DNA of 64,000 bases from Isoetes taiwanensis. Lineage: Eukaryota; Streptophyta; Lycopodiopsida; Isoetales; Isoetaceae. The stretch covers positions 1,631,521-1,695,520 of the forward strand of contig JAJEKV010000008.1 of assembly GCA_021234155.1 (NCBI GenBank). Direction: 5' to 3'. The position numbers and the translations under genes were made by a program. The number at the start of each line of letters is the position of its first letter. Within the stretch, counting starts at the first letter, position 1. The notes under the pieces were generated by a model. That model had not been told where the DNA came from and ran no database searches. It saw nothing but the letters and a program-made list of their open reading frames with translations. Of the stretch, positions 46,915-58,620 are shown in pieces.

Positions 46915-47241
46915 CATTAGTATAAAGAGATAGTACAATGGCCTCTAGCCCAATATAGATAGTCCGGCGGATCTATGTGCGACTCTTGAAGGAGGCCTGA
47001 TTTCTGGGAATCTTTGGCGGTGCCTCTTGAAGTGCACGGAATCAAGCCGTGTGGCCGATGCTCATGGGGCGTCATTTATGCTTTTTACGCCTCTTCTTTG
47101 GCCCGACTCTTGGGCGTGACCTTCTGCGTGGTCTTCTGCTGGGCTCTTGATGACTGACCTTGACCTGGATTTGGCGCCTTGTTCTTGGTCTGGTCAGTGG
47201 TGTGCATGAATAGTCCTGTACCAGGACGTACAGGACTAACA
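46915..47241 (-). mobile_element. LTR 5' part, reverse orientation
   Basis: Read on the minus strand from 47241 it starts TGTTAGTCCTGTACGTCC. Its promoter region TATTGGGC..GAGGCCATTGTACTATCTCTTTATAC parallels TTTTGGGC..AAGGCCATTCTACTATATATAT in the gypsy LTR at 48782-48816. With 29438-29548 it gives a TG..CA-ended LTR whose middle is occupied by the rest of the insert. Only one copy of each LTR end is seen, so a split solo LTR fits better than a full-length element with two LTRs. Confidence 0.6.
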
Positions 47242-48640
47242 AAGTGGCTGGCCATGAAATGCATTCCTTTATGGATGGCTATTCTGGCTACAATCAAATC
47301 TCCATCTGCTCAGAAGATCAACTGAAGACCACATTTACTACGCCGTGGGGCATCTTTGTCTACAAAGTGGTACCGTTTGGTTTCAGTCTCTTAAATTCTC
47401 CATCTACTTTTCAACGCATTATGCTTTCAGTTTTCCAAGATTGCATAAAAAAGAATGCTTTTCTTCAAGTCTTTCAAGATGATTTCTCGGCTTACAATAT
47501 GGACGAGGATCACCTTCCAAAATAGAGCTAGTTTTTCAGAAATGTGACGAATCTGGCGTCAGTCTCAATCCTAAAATGTACATTCTGCATCACTTCTGAA
47601 GTCGTTCTTGGTCATGATGTCAGCAAGCAAGGCGTCAGTACTGATCCAACAAAAATCAACTACGTTCTCAAAGCTCAGCCCCCTATCAATATTAAGGAGA
47701 CCAAATCCTTTCTTGGCCAAGTCAATCACTATGCTACTTTCATTCCCGAGTTGGTTGAGAAAGCTGATTCTATTCAAAAACTTATGAGAGATAAATTTAA
47801 TTGGGCTTGGAATTTCCAAGCAGAGGCGGCCTTTCAACAGTTAAAGATTTTACTCACTCAAGCCCCGGATCTTGTACCCCCTCAGTGGGACAAACCCTAA
47901 ACTCAACCTTGTGGAAAAAAAGATTTTGCCATGGAATGTGAAACTCTAGGTCTCATTTTTTGTGTCCAGCATTTCTGCCACTATCTTTTGGATAGCCAGA
48001 TCAAGTTTTTTGCTGACCATCATGCTCTTTTGTACTTGATCAGCAAGACCACGTCCACGGGACGCATTGCACGCTGGATTCTCATTTTACAGGAGTTTGC
48101 TCCTTTTGTCCACAAAACTGGAAAATCTCATACTGTACCGGATTACCTCTCATGCATCCATATGGATGATCAGTCTTCGAGTGTTTCAGACACTTTTCCT
48201 GATGCTCAACTTTTTCTGGTCATGACCACGCCTCATTGGTTCTACGATATCAACAGTATTTGTTATCAGCCACTTTTCCTCCTGCCGATCCCACACTTTC
48301 TCCTGAACGCCTGCGCATACAATGACAACAATTTCTTTGAGAAGTCCAGGACTACACGACGGTTGCTGGGCATCTTTATAAATGAAGTAAGGATATGATC
48401 TTATGTCGGCACATTCTTCCTCAGGAAATTCCAAATATTGCTCGCCAAGCACATGAAGGCTTGGGGAATGATCATTACAGTGGCGATGAACTTGAGAAAT
48501 TCCCTCCACCAGAAATCGTGCCTATTTTTCTTTCCTGAGCCCAAAGGCAAGGGCCTTGCATCCACGCCAGGAGTCAAGACCACGCCACCAAAGAAGAAGA
48601 AACCACGAGAATCCATGGCATGAAGAATCTACGGCATGAC
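47242..48640 (+). mobile_element. Ty3/gypsy element, right half (RT, RNase H, remnant IN)
   Basis: The frame resumes exactly where the left half stopped: AGHEMHSFMDGYSGYNQI (47247 on), then TTPWGIFVYKVVPFG, and a damaged active site, FQDDFSAYN where the family has V.(Y/F).DD. The connection domain, 47544-47900, contains TKSFLGQVNHYATFIPE and FQQLKILLTQAP. RNase H (47931-48180) has FADHHALLYLISK and 'GRIARWILILQEF'. A short integrase-like start follows (about 48405-48500), then a proline- and lysine-rich end (about 48540-48622). Most of the integrase is missing, so an internal deletion has occurred. The frame is broken in several places. Confidence 0.85.
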
Positions 48641-48660
48641 GAAGCGTGAGCCTGGGAGCC

Positions 48661-49130
48661 TGTCACATACAACACGAATCACGGCAATTATGACTCCAGA
48701 TATTATGACAGATTCTCCCGTGCTGTCAGCAGAGATTTTGGGATTAGGTAACTGAGATGTGAGACGGCAGTCTTTTTTCTATTTTGGGCCCAAGGCCATT
48801 CTACTATATATATCAGAAGCTTAGACTTAGAAGCTTAAACAAGTCTTAGTATTTTCTAGTTGTCTCATCTCCGTGTTCTATAATAGTATTTTCTAGTTGT
48901 CTCATCTCCGTGTACTATAGACTTCATATATCTTTCTTGATCATTTCAAGGGATTCTTATCTTGGCATATTGTTTCTCTTGTTCTTCCTCTTGATTGTCT
49001 GTTCTTAGTTCCTAGTTTCTTCTTTCAGCAAATCGAGTGTGACACTCTATTACTTAGGATTCGTCTGTTTGACATAAAGATCCTTACGGAGGACTGTCTT
49101 ACGAACTATCCTGAACCCAAACCCTAAACA
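48661..49130 (+). mobile_element. 3' LTR of the gypsy element
   Basis: It starts TGTCACATACAACACG directly after a purine-rich GCCTGGGAGCC and ends CCCAAACCCTAAACA, giving TG..CA borders and a length of 470 bases. A TATA-like CTACTATATATATCAG lies at about 48811. A duplicated stretch TAGTATTTTCTAGTTGTCTC is found at about 48847 and 48886. No matching 5' LTR is present to the left of gag. Confidence 0.75.
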
Positions 49131-49376
49131 ATCGGCAAATAGCATAGAATAGTTGGGAAAACAACTTAAAAATCTCAGGCGGGGCATTTAAAGTGGTACC
49201 GAATCAACTAACACCTATGTGATGGAGTTTTTTAACGGTCTAAATTTGGCCACCCCTAAAGAAAAATTCGGTACATCCAGAATCCATGTCATTGATATAC
49301 TTAATTTTGCATTTAATGGGAGCCCCTTTAGCCTTGATTTTCTCAATGATTTCGATCTGTCACTTGAATTCTCCTC

Positions 49377-49938
49377 TTATAGATGTACATTAGCATTCTT
49401 AGGATCATTTTGCAGAGACATCCTAGAGTCTCTCATTTGCTGGAGTAAAAGATTTTTCTCAGCCAATTTAGCTTTATAAAGCTGGTTAGACCAAGTTTTT
49501 ATCCATGCTTTGGAAGATTTAATATTGGAGTAGAAATTCTTCATGAAATGGTGATCTTGGACTCTAGGCAGATTGGTATAGAAAGTCTTGGATTGATCAC
49601 AAAAGTTTTCACATTGAAGTAGATTATAATTGAATTTGTAAGGAACATTTCTAGTTCTAGAGATTAAGGTTTGATGATTGATGCAAAGGAAATGATGTTG
49701 GTAACCAGAGGTAGAGATAGACTCATCACTAAGTCACAAAAACATTATCCGAAAAGGTTATATCAGCGGCATTAAGGTAAAATTTGTCCAAGACACAGTA
49801 AACTCTTGACTCTCCTTTTCTTTTGATAGACCAAGAATATTTGGCAGTGGATGAAGGAATCAGAATCATAGAATTCTCATCAAAGAGGTTATTCCAATTT
49901 ATTTTTTTATGCTTAGTCATGTTGATCTTAGTTCCCAA
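49377..49938 (-). pseudogene. Unidentified retroelement-like ORF, one frameshift
   Basis: Two minus-strand frames (49729-49938 and 49377-49733) overlap at a single frameshift and together keep about 190 codons of open reading. Near the frameshift is a motif GYQHHFLCINHQ, and the second part is rich in Lys, Asn and aromatic residues (FYSNIKSSKAWIKTW). The organisation could suit a movement-protein-like or gag-like ORF of a reverse-transcribing plant element, including an endogenous caulimovirid, but I cannot establish this and no RT or protease is adjacent. It directly follows the gypsy 3' LTR. Confidence 0.35.
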
Positions 49939-50012
49939 CTTCTGGTTCTAGGTAGGAGTGTTATTATAATCCCCCAAGAATTCAATCATTGATATCTTGG
50001 TTCTTAAACCAA

Positions 50013-50040
50013 CTAGTAATGGTGCCCGGCGTTGCCGGGC
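50013..50040 (-). mobile_element. Helitron 3' terminus, minus strand
   Basis: Read on the minus strand: a 7-bp stem hairpin GCCCGGCAACGCCGGGC, seven bases (ACCATTA), then CTAG followed by T. Geometry is identical to the end of the 32704-36705 Helitron (hairpin, 7 bases, CTAG, T). The element must extend to the right, but I could not find its TC 5' start, so its length is unknown. Confidence 0.7.
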
Positions 50041-53000
50041 TTTAGCTACAACATGTTATTTTGAAGGTGACTTTGTATATGGTCAAATTATAGTTATTAT
50101 TCAAATTATATTAAGACCAAAGTTGTTTAGATGGGATAATGTTACAGCCATCTCATGTTAGAGATGGGTTGTAGGCATTGGCTAGTGTTTTTATGTTGTG
50201 ATTACATTGGTTTTATTCCTGAAATTTTAGAAAAGTCTTAGAATTAGTCGGTGATGGTTTATGGAGGAGTTATGTAACAGTAAGTTCGTTTGTGGTTTGG
50301 TCAACATAATGTAAGTTATCTGCTGGTCATTTTTCTCTAAGAGATACGGCTCATTCTCAATAACCTTCATGCTACGAACAATTTGTATTTATACATGCCA
50401 CTCTTGAGTCATGTAATAGTAGGAAGAGTAGGATACTTTAGAAAGCAATTCAAACTATTTGTATCCAAATGAGTGAACCACAAACATTCTGATAAAATAG
50501 GGTAACATATTTTAAGGCGCACTATAGCTATTGGTTCAAACCATTTGTGTGAAAATGAGTGAAATACAAACATTATGAGGAAACATAACCTTATTCTTGA
50601 TAGATTCTGATGTCCTAATAAACGATGGAAAAAGATTCTAAGCTATGCAAGGAGTCATTGATTAGAAGCGCTAAAGAATATGATTTTTAAACTTGTGCAT
50701 TACCATTAGTTGCATCTGTAATTTGTTATGGTTTAGGTATCTCAACCATGCACAATAGCTTGGACTTAGATTTGCGTCCTTTAACAATCCATATTATTGT
50801 TCATGTTTTGGCCATATCACCCCACAATCAACATGAATCAACTTGTCAAACAAAGTGTGTGTTTTTATTTTGTCAAGATCAAGTTAAGATTCCCCACATT
50901 GACTATAGAAAGGCACAGATTATTCTTAAAACGGAAAGGTTTAAAATATTTAATGCAAGGAAATGGTAAGATAGGTTGGAAAATCGGAGCACCATTTGAA
51001 ATAATTCAGAACTGTCAATTCAATTGTTGTTTTTACTATGTGCAAGCTCACACTGAACTTAAACCATGAAAACACGTGTAAAAAGTTCACTGCTTATATG
51101 CAGCATTTGCAGTTGCAATAAATCTCATATAGGTGATTTGAAGTTGCAACAAACGCAATACTAAATGTAGCGAAGTGAGCGAATGGCAAATGTACGTGAC
51201 TACATTATAAGGTAAAAGCATGAAACGAAGTTTTGGAATAGCATTATGTATAGAAATATCTTTGGAATATTAGTTCTTGAACGTGTCAGAATACTTGTTA
51301 GAATATGATGTTTGACAAAATAGATTACTCACGAAAATTGTCCTACATAATACATACAAAACAAAGTATGCTTAATCTAGATTCAAAAATATCAAAGGGA
51401 ATACCTAGAAAGAAAAATAATTTGTTGACAGACAAACTTTGATAATCCGTTGTGCACTACACTCATAAACAAATGTGATGTCATCAATGCACTGAAGATG
51501 CATCCGCAAAAATATGAGTTTTGCAAATGCTGGAAATATAGAGTGCATGTCCAACTAATATCAATTGTTCTCCATGTCCAAAATTCGGCCATTAGTATCT
51601 CTGCCATATGCTCATAGATGAAAGGGATAAGCTATAATCCATGCATAAGAACTTTCTCTTGATGAGCTTGCCATATATTCATTGTTCCAATTACATGGGC
51701 TGCCAGACTTTAGATATCTAAGCAGAGAGTTTGTATCTTTCATCGTTTTGACATCCTCATATCTGGTTTTTTGTTAATCAAAAGGATCAAACTTGTAGTG
51801 TATATCTAATGGAAACATGTTGCGCTAAGTGAAAGGATCTAACTTGTAGTGCATGCAAAAAATATGAGCAAAAAATTGAGGCAATTGCTTGAATCTAAAA
51901 TAGCTAGGATTTTTAAAGTAGCAATTCCAATAATTACGTCCGTAATTTTGTTCGTGTTTATGATGCATGTTGTGGGGCCATAGAAATTACCATGTAAGGA
52001 AATCCTGTATGATTTAAATATATTTGATTAATACATCAAGGAAGCAATTCCAATGCATATTATAAAACATATTTTAACATATAGAAACATGTCTTGCACT
52101 GAAGGACAATCCATCAAACTTTTGGAGTTCCATAGAAACATACAAATACATGCGTAACACAGCTGAATAGTTTAATGCCAAACCGAGGATTGCATACAAA
52201 ATCCATACCCAAAAGAGTCAATATAGGCATACGATGTACATATTCGGGAACATTTCAAAAAATGATACATCTCAAATGCTACATAGGTTTGGTGCTCAAT
52301 AAACATAACCAACCTCTGCCTCCCCAAAAGTGGTTTTATATATTCTTAGCCAAGCAGAGCGCTTTTAACATTTCGAAACAAAATGACGAAAGAGATGAAG
52401 CATCTACCATACTAATCTTTATCGCGGCAGAACTCTCGCGCTCTCAATGGCCTTAAAAATTTAGACATAATAATGCTTCTAAGAAGGTTTCGCTTCGTGC
52501 CATCCCCGTCTAAGCATATGTCCCGATTTTCATGCCTGGACTTCACTTATCAACTTAACTCAATGATGATATGACAACGAAATTGGACCATTTTAGCTTC
52601 CCTTCAGAAATTGGACCATTCAAGTTGCTGGGCATGCCGTCACATATAGTGTACCTTGCGATTAATAAGCAAACAAAAACAAATAATTTCATATGCCAAT
52701 GGCAATGTTACGAATAGCTTACCAGCTAAATGTTATAGGACCTGCTAAATTTACATGCAGGTTATAATGATAGTCTTCTTGAGATAGGCAACTTACCAGT
52801 AAATGAAGTGCATCCATGTTGGACTAAAACTGCCCAATTTTCATGTGCGTCAATCCTCATAAACGTATCAACAAAGCACCAAAAAAATCTTTGCTACATG
52901 TAATGTACACGTCAATAAGCGTACATAAGTTGTGCTATTTGCAATAAATTTATTACAATAATAAAGTACAATGAAGAAACTTAATGATAAATATACAATT

Positions 53001-56000
53001 AAAAAAACCCAATGATCTCTTGTGTTGTTTAAATACTCGATCCTTCCAAAACAAAGCAAGATATGGAAGGGAAGAATGTTGCACAATGAAAGAAGACCGT
53101 TTGAGACCTTGCAAGATAAGGCTTGCAATAACAAACAACCCGCTAATAGGAAGTAGCTACAATCATACAATCAATCCAACTATTGACCTCGGATATGCAA
53201 CATACCTTTAAAATGTGGCTATTATCCAATCATCCAAACATTTACCACGAAATCCTCCCTTTACCTAGCAGCTACATACAAAGTGTAGACTTACAACCGG
53301 GTAGCTAATTTACAATGTGGCATGCATGAAGTTATATGATCTACAAACTAACAAATCAACCTAATCTAGGGGAGATTGTATAAGAGCGGATGTTGGATAT
53401 GCTCCGGATGAAGTACCGAGATCTTCGTTGGACCACCACTCCGGGATATAGAGAGAAGCTTATCGTTGTAAATCTTTGCTATTAGCAAATGAATGAAAAA
53501 TTAAGTGTTAAATTTTCAAACAAACTGGTTGGCGAGAGACACGTGTTCCAAAATACCCATGACTTTATTCCACCACAACTGCGGCTTAAACCGCACAATG
53601 GAACCGGAAATCAAGAATTACAAATGCAGCTCACTAATGGCTATAGATGGCAAGGCCATCCCTAGGGTAAATAGCAATTGCCCAATAGGAGCATGTCACA
53701 ATTATATAAACTTAAAAGCAATTTAAAACGGAAGCACAAATGAAATAGGAAATGTAAATGTTGCCTCTTACAACAAATCGCATATTCTAAGCAGCCTATA
53801 TAGTCTCGCACTCCTTATTTAAACTACCTTTGAAAAATATATAAACTTGAAAAAGAGGAGCATTCTTGAGACTACGTAAATACTGAGATCAGTATGTGAT
53901 TCATGTAAGAGATGGATTATTCGACATCGTTTGTTAATTGTTCCTTTAATTGGTCATGATTCTTGTTTACGTGGATTAGACAGGTCACAAAATACATCTA
54001 AGAGGCATACATCTTAAATAGCCTAGAAGTCTCATGACGGAAGACATTACCTACCGGAGAAGCCATAGTTTCATATTAAGTAAAGAAGAGACCAATTTTC
54101 AGGTTTTTATACAACCGAGTCCGATCTAACAAAATGATCTAAGGAAGTAAACATTACACGACAAATAGAAAAGGACAATTTGATGCAATGGATGAGTTAT
54201 AAGACATGCCATGAATAGAAATGAATTTTCTTCCCAAAAACATGGTGCTTTTGTTTGCAACCTGTATGTATATGGATCAAAAGAAAGAAAACAAATGCAA
54301 ATCAAATCTAGCGGAATACTAATAAGAAGGTATACCTTGTCCATATTGCTCCTGAAGCCAAATGGAACAATTGTTTGAAGAAATCTCCAAGAAATCTCTA
54401 AATGTTGACCAATCCTAAAACAGAGAAACCATAATGAATTCAAAGCTACTTGTATATAAGTGACGAATTTGACAACATGAGCTTACGCGGAAGAACTGTT
54501 TGAACAAATTTACTAAATGGTAGTCAAAGAATATATCGTAACAAATCTAATGGAAATCTAGAACCTTTACCAACAATAACGGTTTGATCTGTTCGACCCA
54601 AGTCTCTACATGCAATACATTCGGTTGAGCAAACGACACTCTGGATGGATGTCCGCCTATAAAGGCAAGTTATGAAAACATTCATCATCCCTCACCTTCC
54701 ATTGAGTCTCATTCCATCAAAAGTCTCTCGTGAATGATACCATAAGTTAGTGTTGGTAAAGAACACATCATAATTGCAGTTAGAAGAACTCAACATACAA
54801 TTTAGCGTGATATATTCTGCAGGAAACAAATCCATCTAGCTCCGCAAATGCCACCATACGTCTGAGCCTTCTACGACTGCAGATTATGACATGCAATGGG
54901 AATTATGCATCGCAAAGTATGTCTACGTCATTTATGAAAAAATGGAGAACCCATGAGATCATGCGTATTGCATATTTTGCAGGCCCATGAACAAAAGAAA
55001 TGACCGTTTGGCACATGAGCCTATTTGCATGTACTGGATGGAATCCTTCAAAACCCTGTTATAAGTCCTTGCCTAAAAATCAGAAGCATAGATGATAAAA
55101 TCAATTTGACAACAGGGCAAACATTCATGCACTAATTTTGAATCTAACCGCGTAAAGAGCGCAGCTCTCATGAAAATATCAAGGCGAATCCGGTGGTAAG
55201 GACTGCTTTGTAAACCAAAAGCCATGTCAAAAAAGCAGCTCAAGGACTAATAAAACTAATCATGAATGTCAATCTCTAAAATATTCGTTACTATCACCTC
55301 ACATGCACATGCACATGCACATGCACATGCACATGCACATGCACATGCACAAAAAATAGAGCTTGCTTTTGTAAGTTATCTTCCTCATTGGTTGTGAATC
55401 TGTGGCAGTAGATGTATCTCCTTGATTTGAGATATTTATCCTAAGTATTTCCAAAACTAACCTACCAATATAACTTCCTTTCTATAAGGCTTCCAATGAA
55501 TCCTCTTGCACAATAAAGAAGGCTTGCTTTTGGGAATTGTATGCAAGTTCTATGCTGCTATAAGAGTGCGAAGTAGTTCACTTGCCATTACACACTAAAT
55601 TTGTGCTTACATGGATGCTCAGAAGCAATAGAAGGAATGTAGTTATGGGTGTAAAGCAAGTATGGAGTTCCTAGTACATGCAAGATCTTGCCTTTCTTGG
55701 TAACAGATGATAGTCTACAACCTCAGCATGAGCTATCTGCTACATCCTAGCAACAAAACAAATTAAATTCATTCAGCTAGTCACAAAGAAAATACTCTTC
55801 AATACAAATGCACACTACAAAAGACAAACTAAAGAAGCCCTGACAAAAGGAGTAATGTTGCATCTATAAAAGACACTGAAACAACAAACTTTGCACTTAA
55901 GCCACCACCTATCAAAGATATCCATACCGCAAAGAGCGATAAAATCCAATTTTGTGTTGAGCAAGCCGTATCTAGAAAGATGTTTTCCGCAACAATATAT

Positions 56001-56960
56001 GTTTGAAGCTCTTATATGGGTTTGACTCATCCAAAATATAGTAAATCCTTGCCTGAATATCTGCATCCAAAGTTTTTATTTGGCATTCTTGAGCATCACA
56101 ATAGCTTTATGATACAAAGCTACATGCGGATCATAGACATGGATATTATTCAATAGAAATTTGTAATCTGATTATCCACATGGTCATTAATATACAACGG
56201 GTGCCTAATTTGGCGAAGAAAGTCTCTCACCGAGAATCGCAAGCATTCATAAATTTTCCTTCCGCCGATGCATCCGGAGCTACATGAATCTACACATCTC
56301 AACATCCCAACCGTATGCAACCAACGAAAAGAAAAAAAAAAAATTGAGCTAAGTTTTGGACCCGAAAAATAGAAGAGCGTGGATGCGGACGATAAACCTA
56401 CTTATGGTAGATAGATACGAAATATAGAGTCGAGCGGATAGAAAGATAAAGAGCCATGGACGCCTTTGTTTTTTGCCTCTTCAAGAACTTTCCGGATGCT
56501 ATAGATGCAAAGTGCTATCCAGGAAGAAAAGGATAGAAGACAACAATTGCTTTCCAAAGACCTCTCTCGTGGCATGGAAAACTTGCTCTTCTCAGAGACC
56601 CATCGAATAAAATTTGAGCCTTCCAAACATTTTAGGAGAATCGAACCTTTGTATTTGCTAGAGATGAAGGCCATATCCGGAATTTGGGAACAAAGACCAT
56701 AGCCTTTATTCATTCGCCAAGAATTGGGCTGGAATAACATGGACATCGAAGCGCACCCGACTTGTAAATCCCTCCGAAAATATTTGCGCCAATCGAGATG
56801 CCGTGTCCCCTGAATAGGGTGAAAAATCGATCGGACATGTCCACCTGAATAAGGTGAAATTCCTCTATATGTGTGGCATGTGATAAGGCCATGTCGACCT
56901 AAATGGGAAAACGCGAGAGCTTTTTACGATTTTAGGAGAATCGTGAAGTTTTTCCGCGAG
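50041..56960. other. Long AT-rich stretch, probably mostly transposon cargo
   Basis: I found no supportable gene in about 6.9 kb. The left part must belong to the Helitron that ends at 50013. Open frames at 50748-51069, 52868-53211, 54126-54443 and 56402-56746 are without domain, and several overlap on both strands. A hexanucleotide repeat at 55301-55350 is listed separately. Confidence 0.4.
55301..55350. repeat. (ACATGC)n microsatellite
   Basis: More than eight perfect copies of ACATGC. The unit contains alternating purine-pyrimidine steps and the CATG palindrome. No nearby gene. Confidence 0.95.
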
Positions 56961-57059
56961 AAATTTAATAATTAAAATCATAGGAAATTTACTTAAAACA
57001 AATTCCAAAAACAATTTTAGCCAAACCTGAAAATCCCAAATTAACAAGATTGATTGATT

Positions 57060-58620
57060 GATTAACAATATCTACCCAAAAGGCTTCTCTCTCTTTAGGA
57101 TTAGTAGAAGCATAGATATTAATCAGTCCAAAGTCTTTGTATTGAAATTTGAAGATAGTCACTTGCCACGTTCTACATGGACTATTATAATAGAAAACAG
57201 TTTGCATATCTTTCCAAATCATGCAGATACCACCTGAAGTACCATTAGCTTCAATCCATATTGAGGAGCTACCCGGAATAATCCAATCACCTAGATTTGC
57301 ACACTCAAATTTTTGCAACTTTGAAATAAGGACTTTGCTCTGCAGTAAGAAGTCCATCATACCCAAACCACCTGCCCATTTTGGAAGGATGCATTTCGGT
57401 CAAGCCACCTTAATCACAACACCTTCCTCAGTACCTGCCCATATAAAGTTTCAGACTATTACAATGAGCCCACGTCCTTTGATCTGTGGGGCTAGTAGTA
57501 AGGATGCCATATAGATATGGGTACTACGAAGGACTGACTTGGCCACTGTAATGCGACCCGCCGTGGACCACTAGAACAAGTGCTTCTCCAAACCCATAAT
57601 GATCTCCTCCCATGCAGCTCCAGCAATAACATGGATGCCAATTGAGATCCCCAGCAACTTGATGGCCTATCCATGAGCAAGTAGTTTCCATGGATAATCA
57701 TGAACAAGCTAGAATCGGAGTATCCAACGTCCATAAAGTTGTACACTTCTGCCACCAGGACACTGGAAGCCAGTGAAAATATGTCTTAAGAGCAATTTGG
57801 CAGCTTCTAGATTCTCAGCATTAATGATAATGAAGAGGAATATGTCGTATGCATATTGATTGCAAACCTCTTGTGTGTCATCCTCCATTGCGAGACCATG
57901 GAGAAGTCCCTCTGTGGTTGCAATGTTGAATAACTGTGACAAAGCCTCTGCAACAATTGTGAAAAGCAATGGCGCTAAAGGGTATCCCTTGCGAATACCA
58001 TGACCAAGTGAGGTGACCTCTGATGGTTCAGCATGAAATATAACAGTCGCCTGAGTAGAGACATACAGCTTCATAATGTCTGATGTGAATTGTTCCCCAA
58101 ATTCCAGTCTTAGCATACATCGACGCATGAACTCCTAGCTAACACTGTCGTAAGCCTTCGCAAAGTCAAGCTTAAGGTACATAATTGGAAGGTTTTGCTT
58201 ACATGCCTAATAGATTCCTTCATAGGCTGCAACAACATTGTTCATAATGCATTATTTTGGAAGAAAGCCTGATTAGGTTGTCGAGATGGACTCTGTCAAG
58301 ATGTCCTTCACCCGCTCTGTAACAATCTTGGTAAAGATCTTATATACAGATGACAATAAGGTGATGGGTCTCCAGTCTGAAATAGCTTGAGGATCTTTGA
58401 CCTTGGGGATGAGCGAAATGACACCCGTATTTAGAATTCTATCCAAAGCAGTAGACCGCCGAAAGTCACAAAAAGCATCACACATATTGGCTCAGGCCTT
58501 CCCAATACTCCTGGAAGAACTCAATTGGAAAACCATCCAAACCTGGGCATTTGCCTCGTTTTAATTCAAAGACTACCGAACTTAAATCATCAGTTGTCAT
58601 AGCCGCCTTTATTGATACGT
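57060..58620 (-). pseudogene. L1-type LINE remnant, RT then endonuclease
   Basis: On the minus strand, RT begins near 58560 with 'GLDGFPIEFFQ', then TGVISLIPKVKDPQAISDWRPITLL (58273-58485). It continues with RKGYPLAPLLFTIVAEALS and QYAYDIFLFI (57709-58128), where the catalytic YADD has become YAYD. A thumb with AGRITVA-like readings (about 57540-57620) and a C-terminal GGLGMMDF (about 57345-57370) follow. Directly after this come residues of an endonuclease domain: WIEANGTSGGICMIWKDM and FGLINIYASTNPKEREAFW (57075-57290). In an intact L1 the endonuclease is at the N-terminus of ORF2, so two copies are joined or the element is permuted. Stops and the catalytic change make it dead. Confidence 0.75.

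Noticed and set aside
47085-47297. A Gln/Lys-rich minus frame considered as an integrase C-terminus
   Set aside because: It lies within the reverse-oriented LTR and crosses the junction at 47241, so its openness is probably fortuitous.
29438-49130. A giant terminal-inverted-repeat transposon, because 29438-29490 is inverted relative to 49079-49130
   Set aside because: The right copy is the end of the gypsy 3' LTR and the left copy is an LTR end in opposite orientation; the AAGTG duplication places the insert border at 47241, not at 49130.
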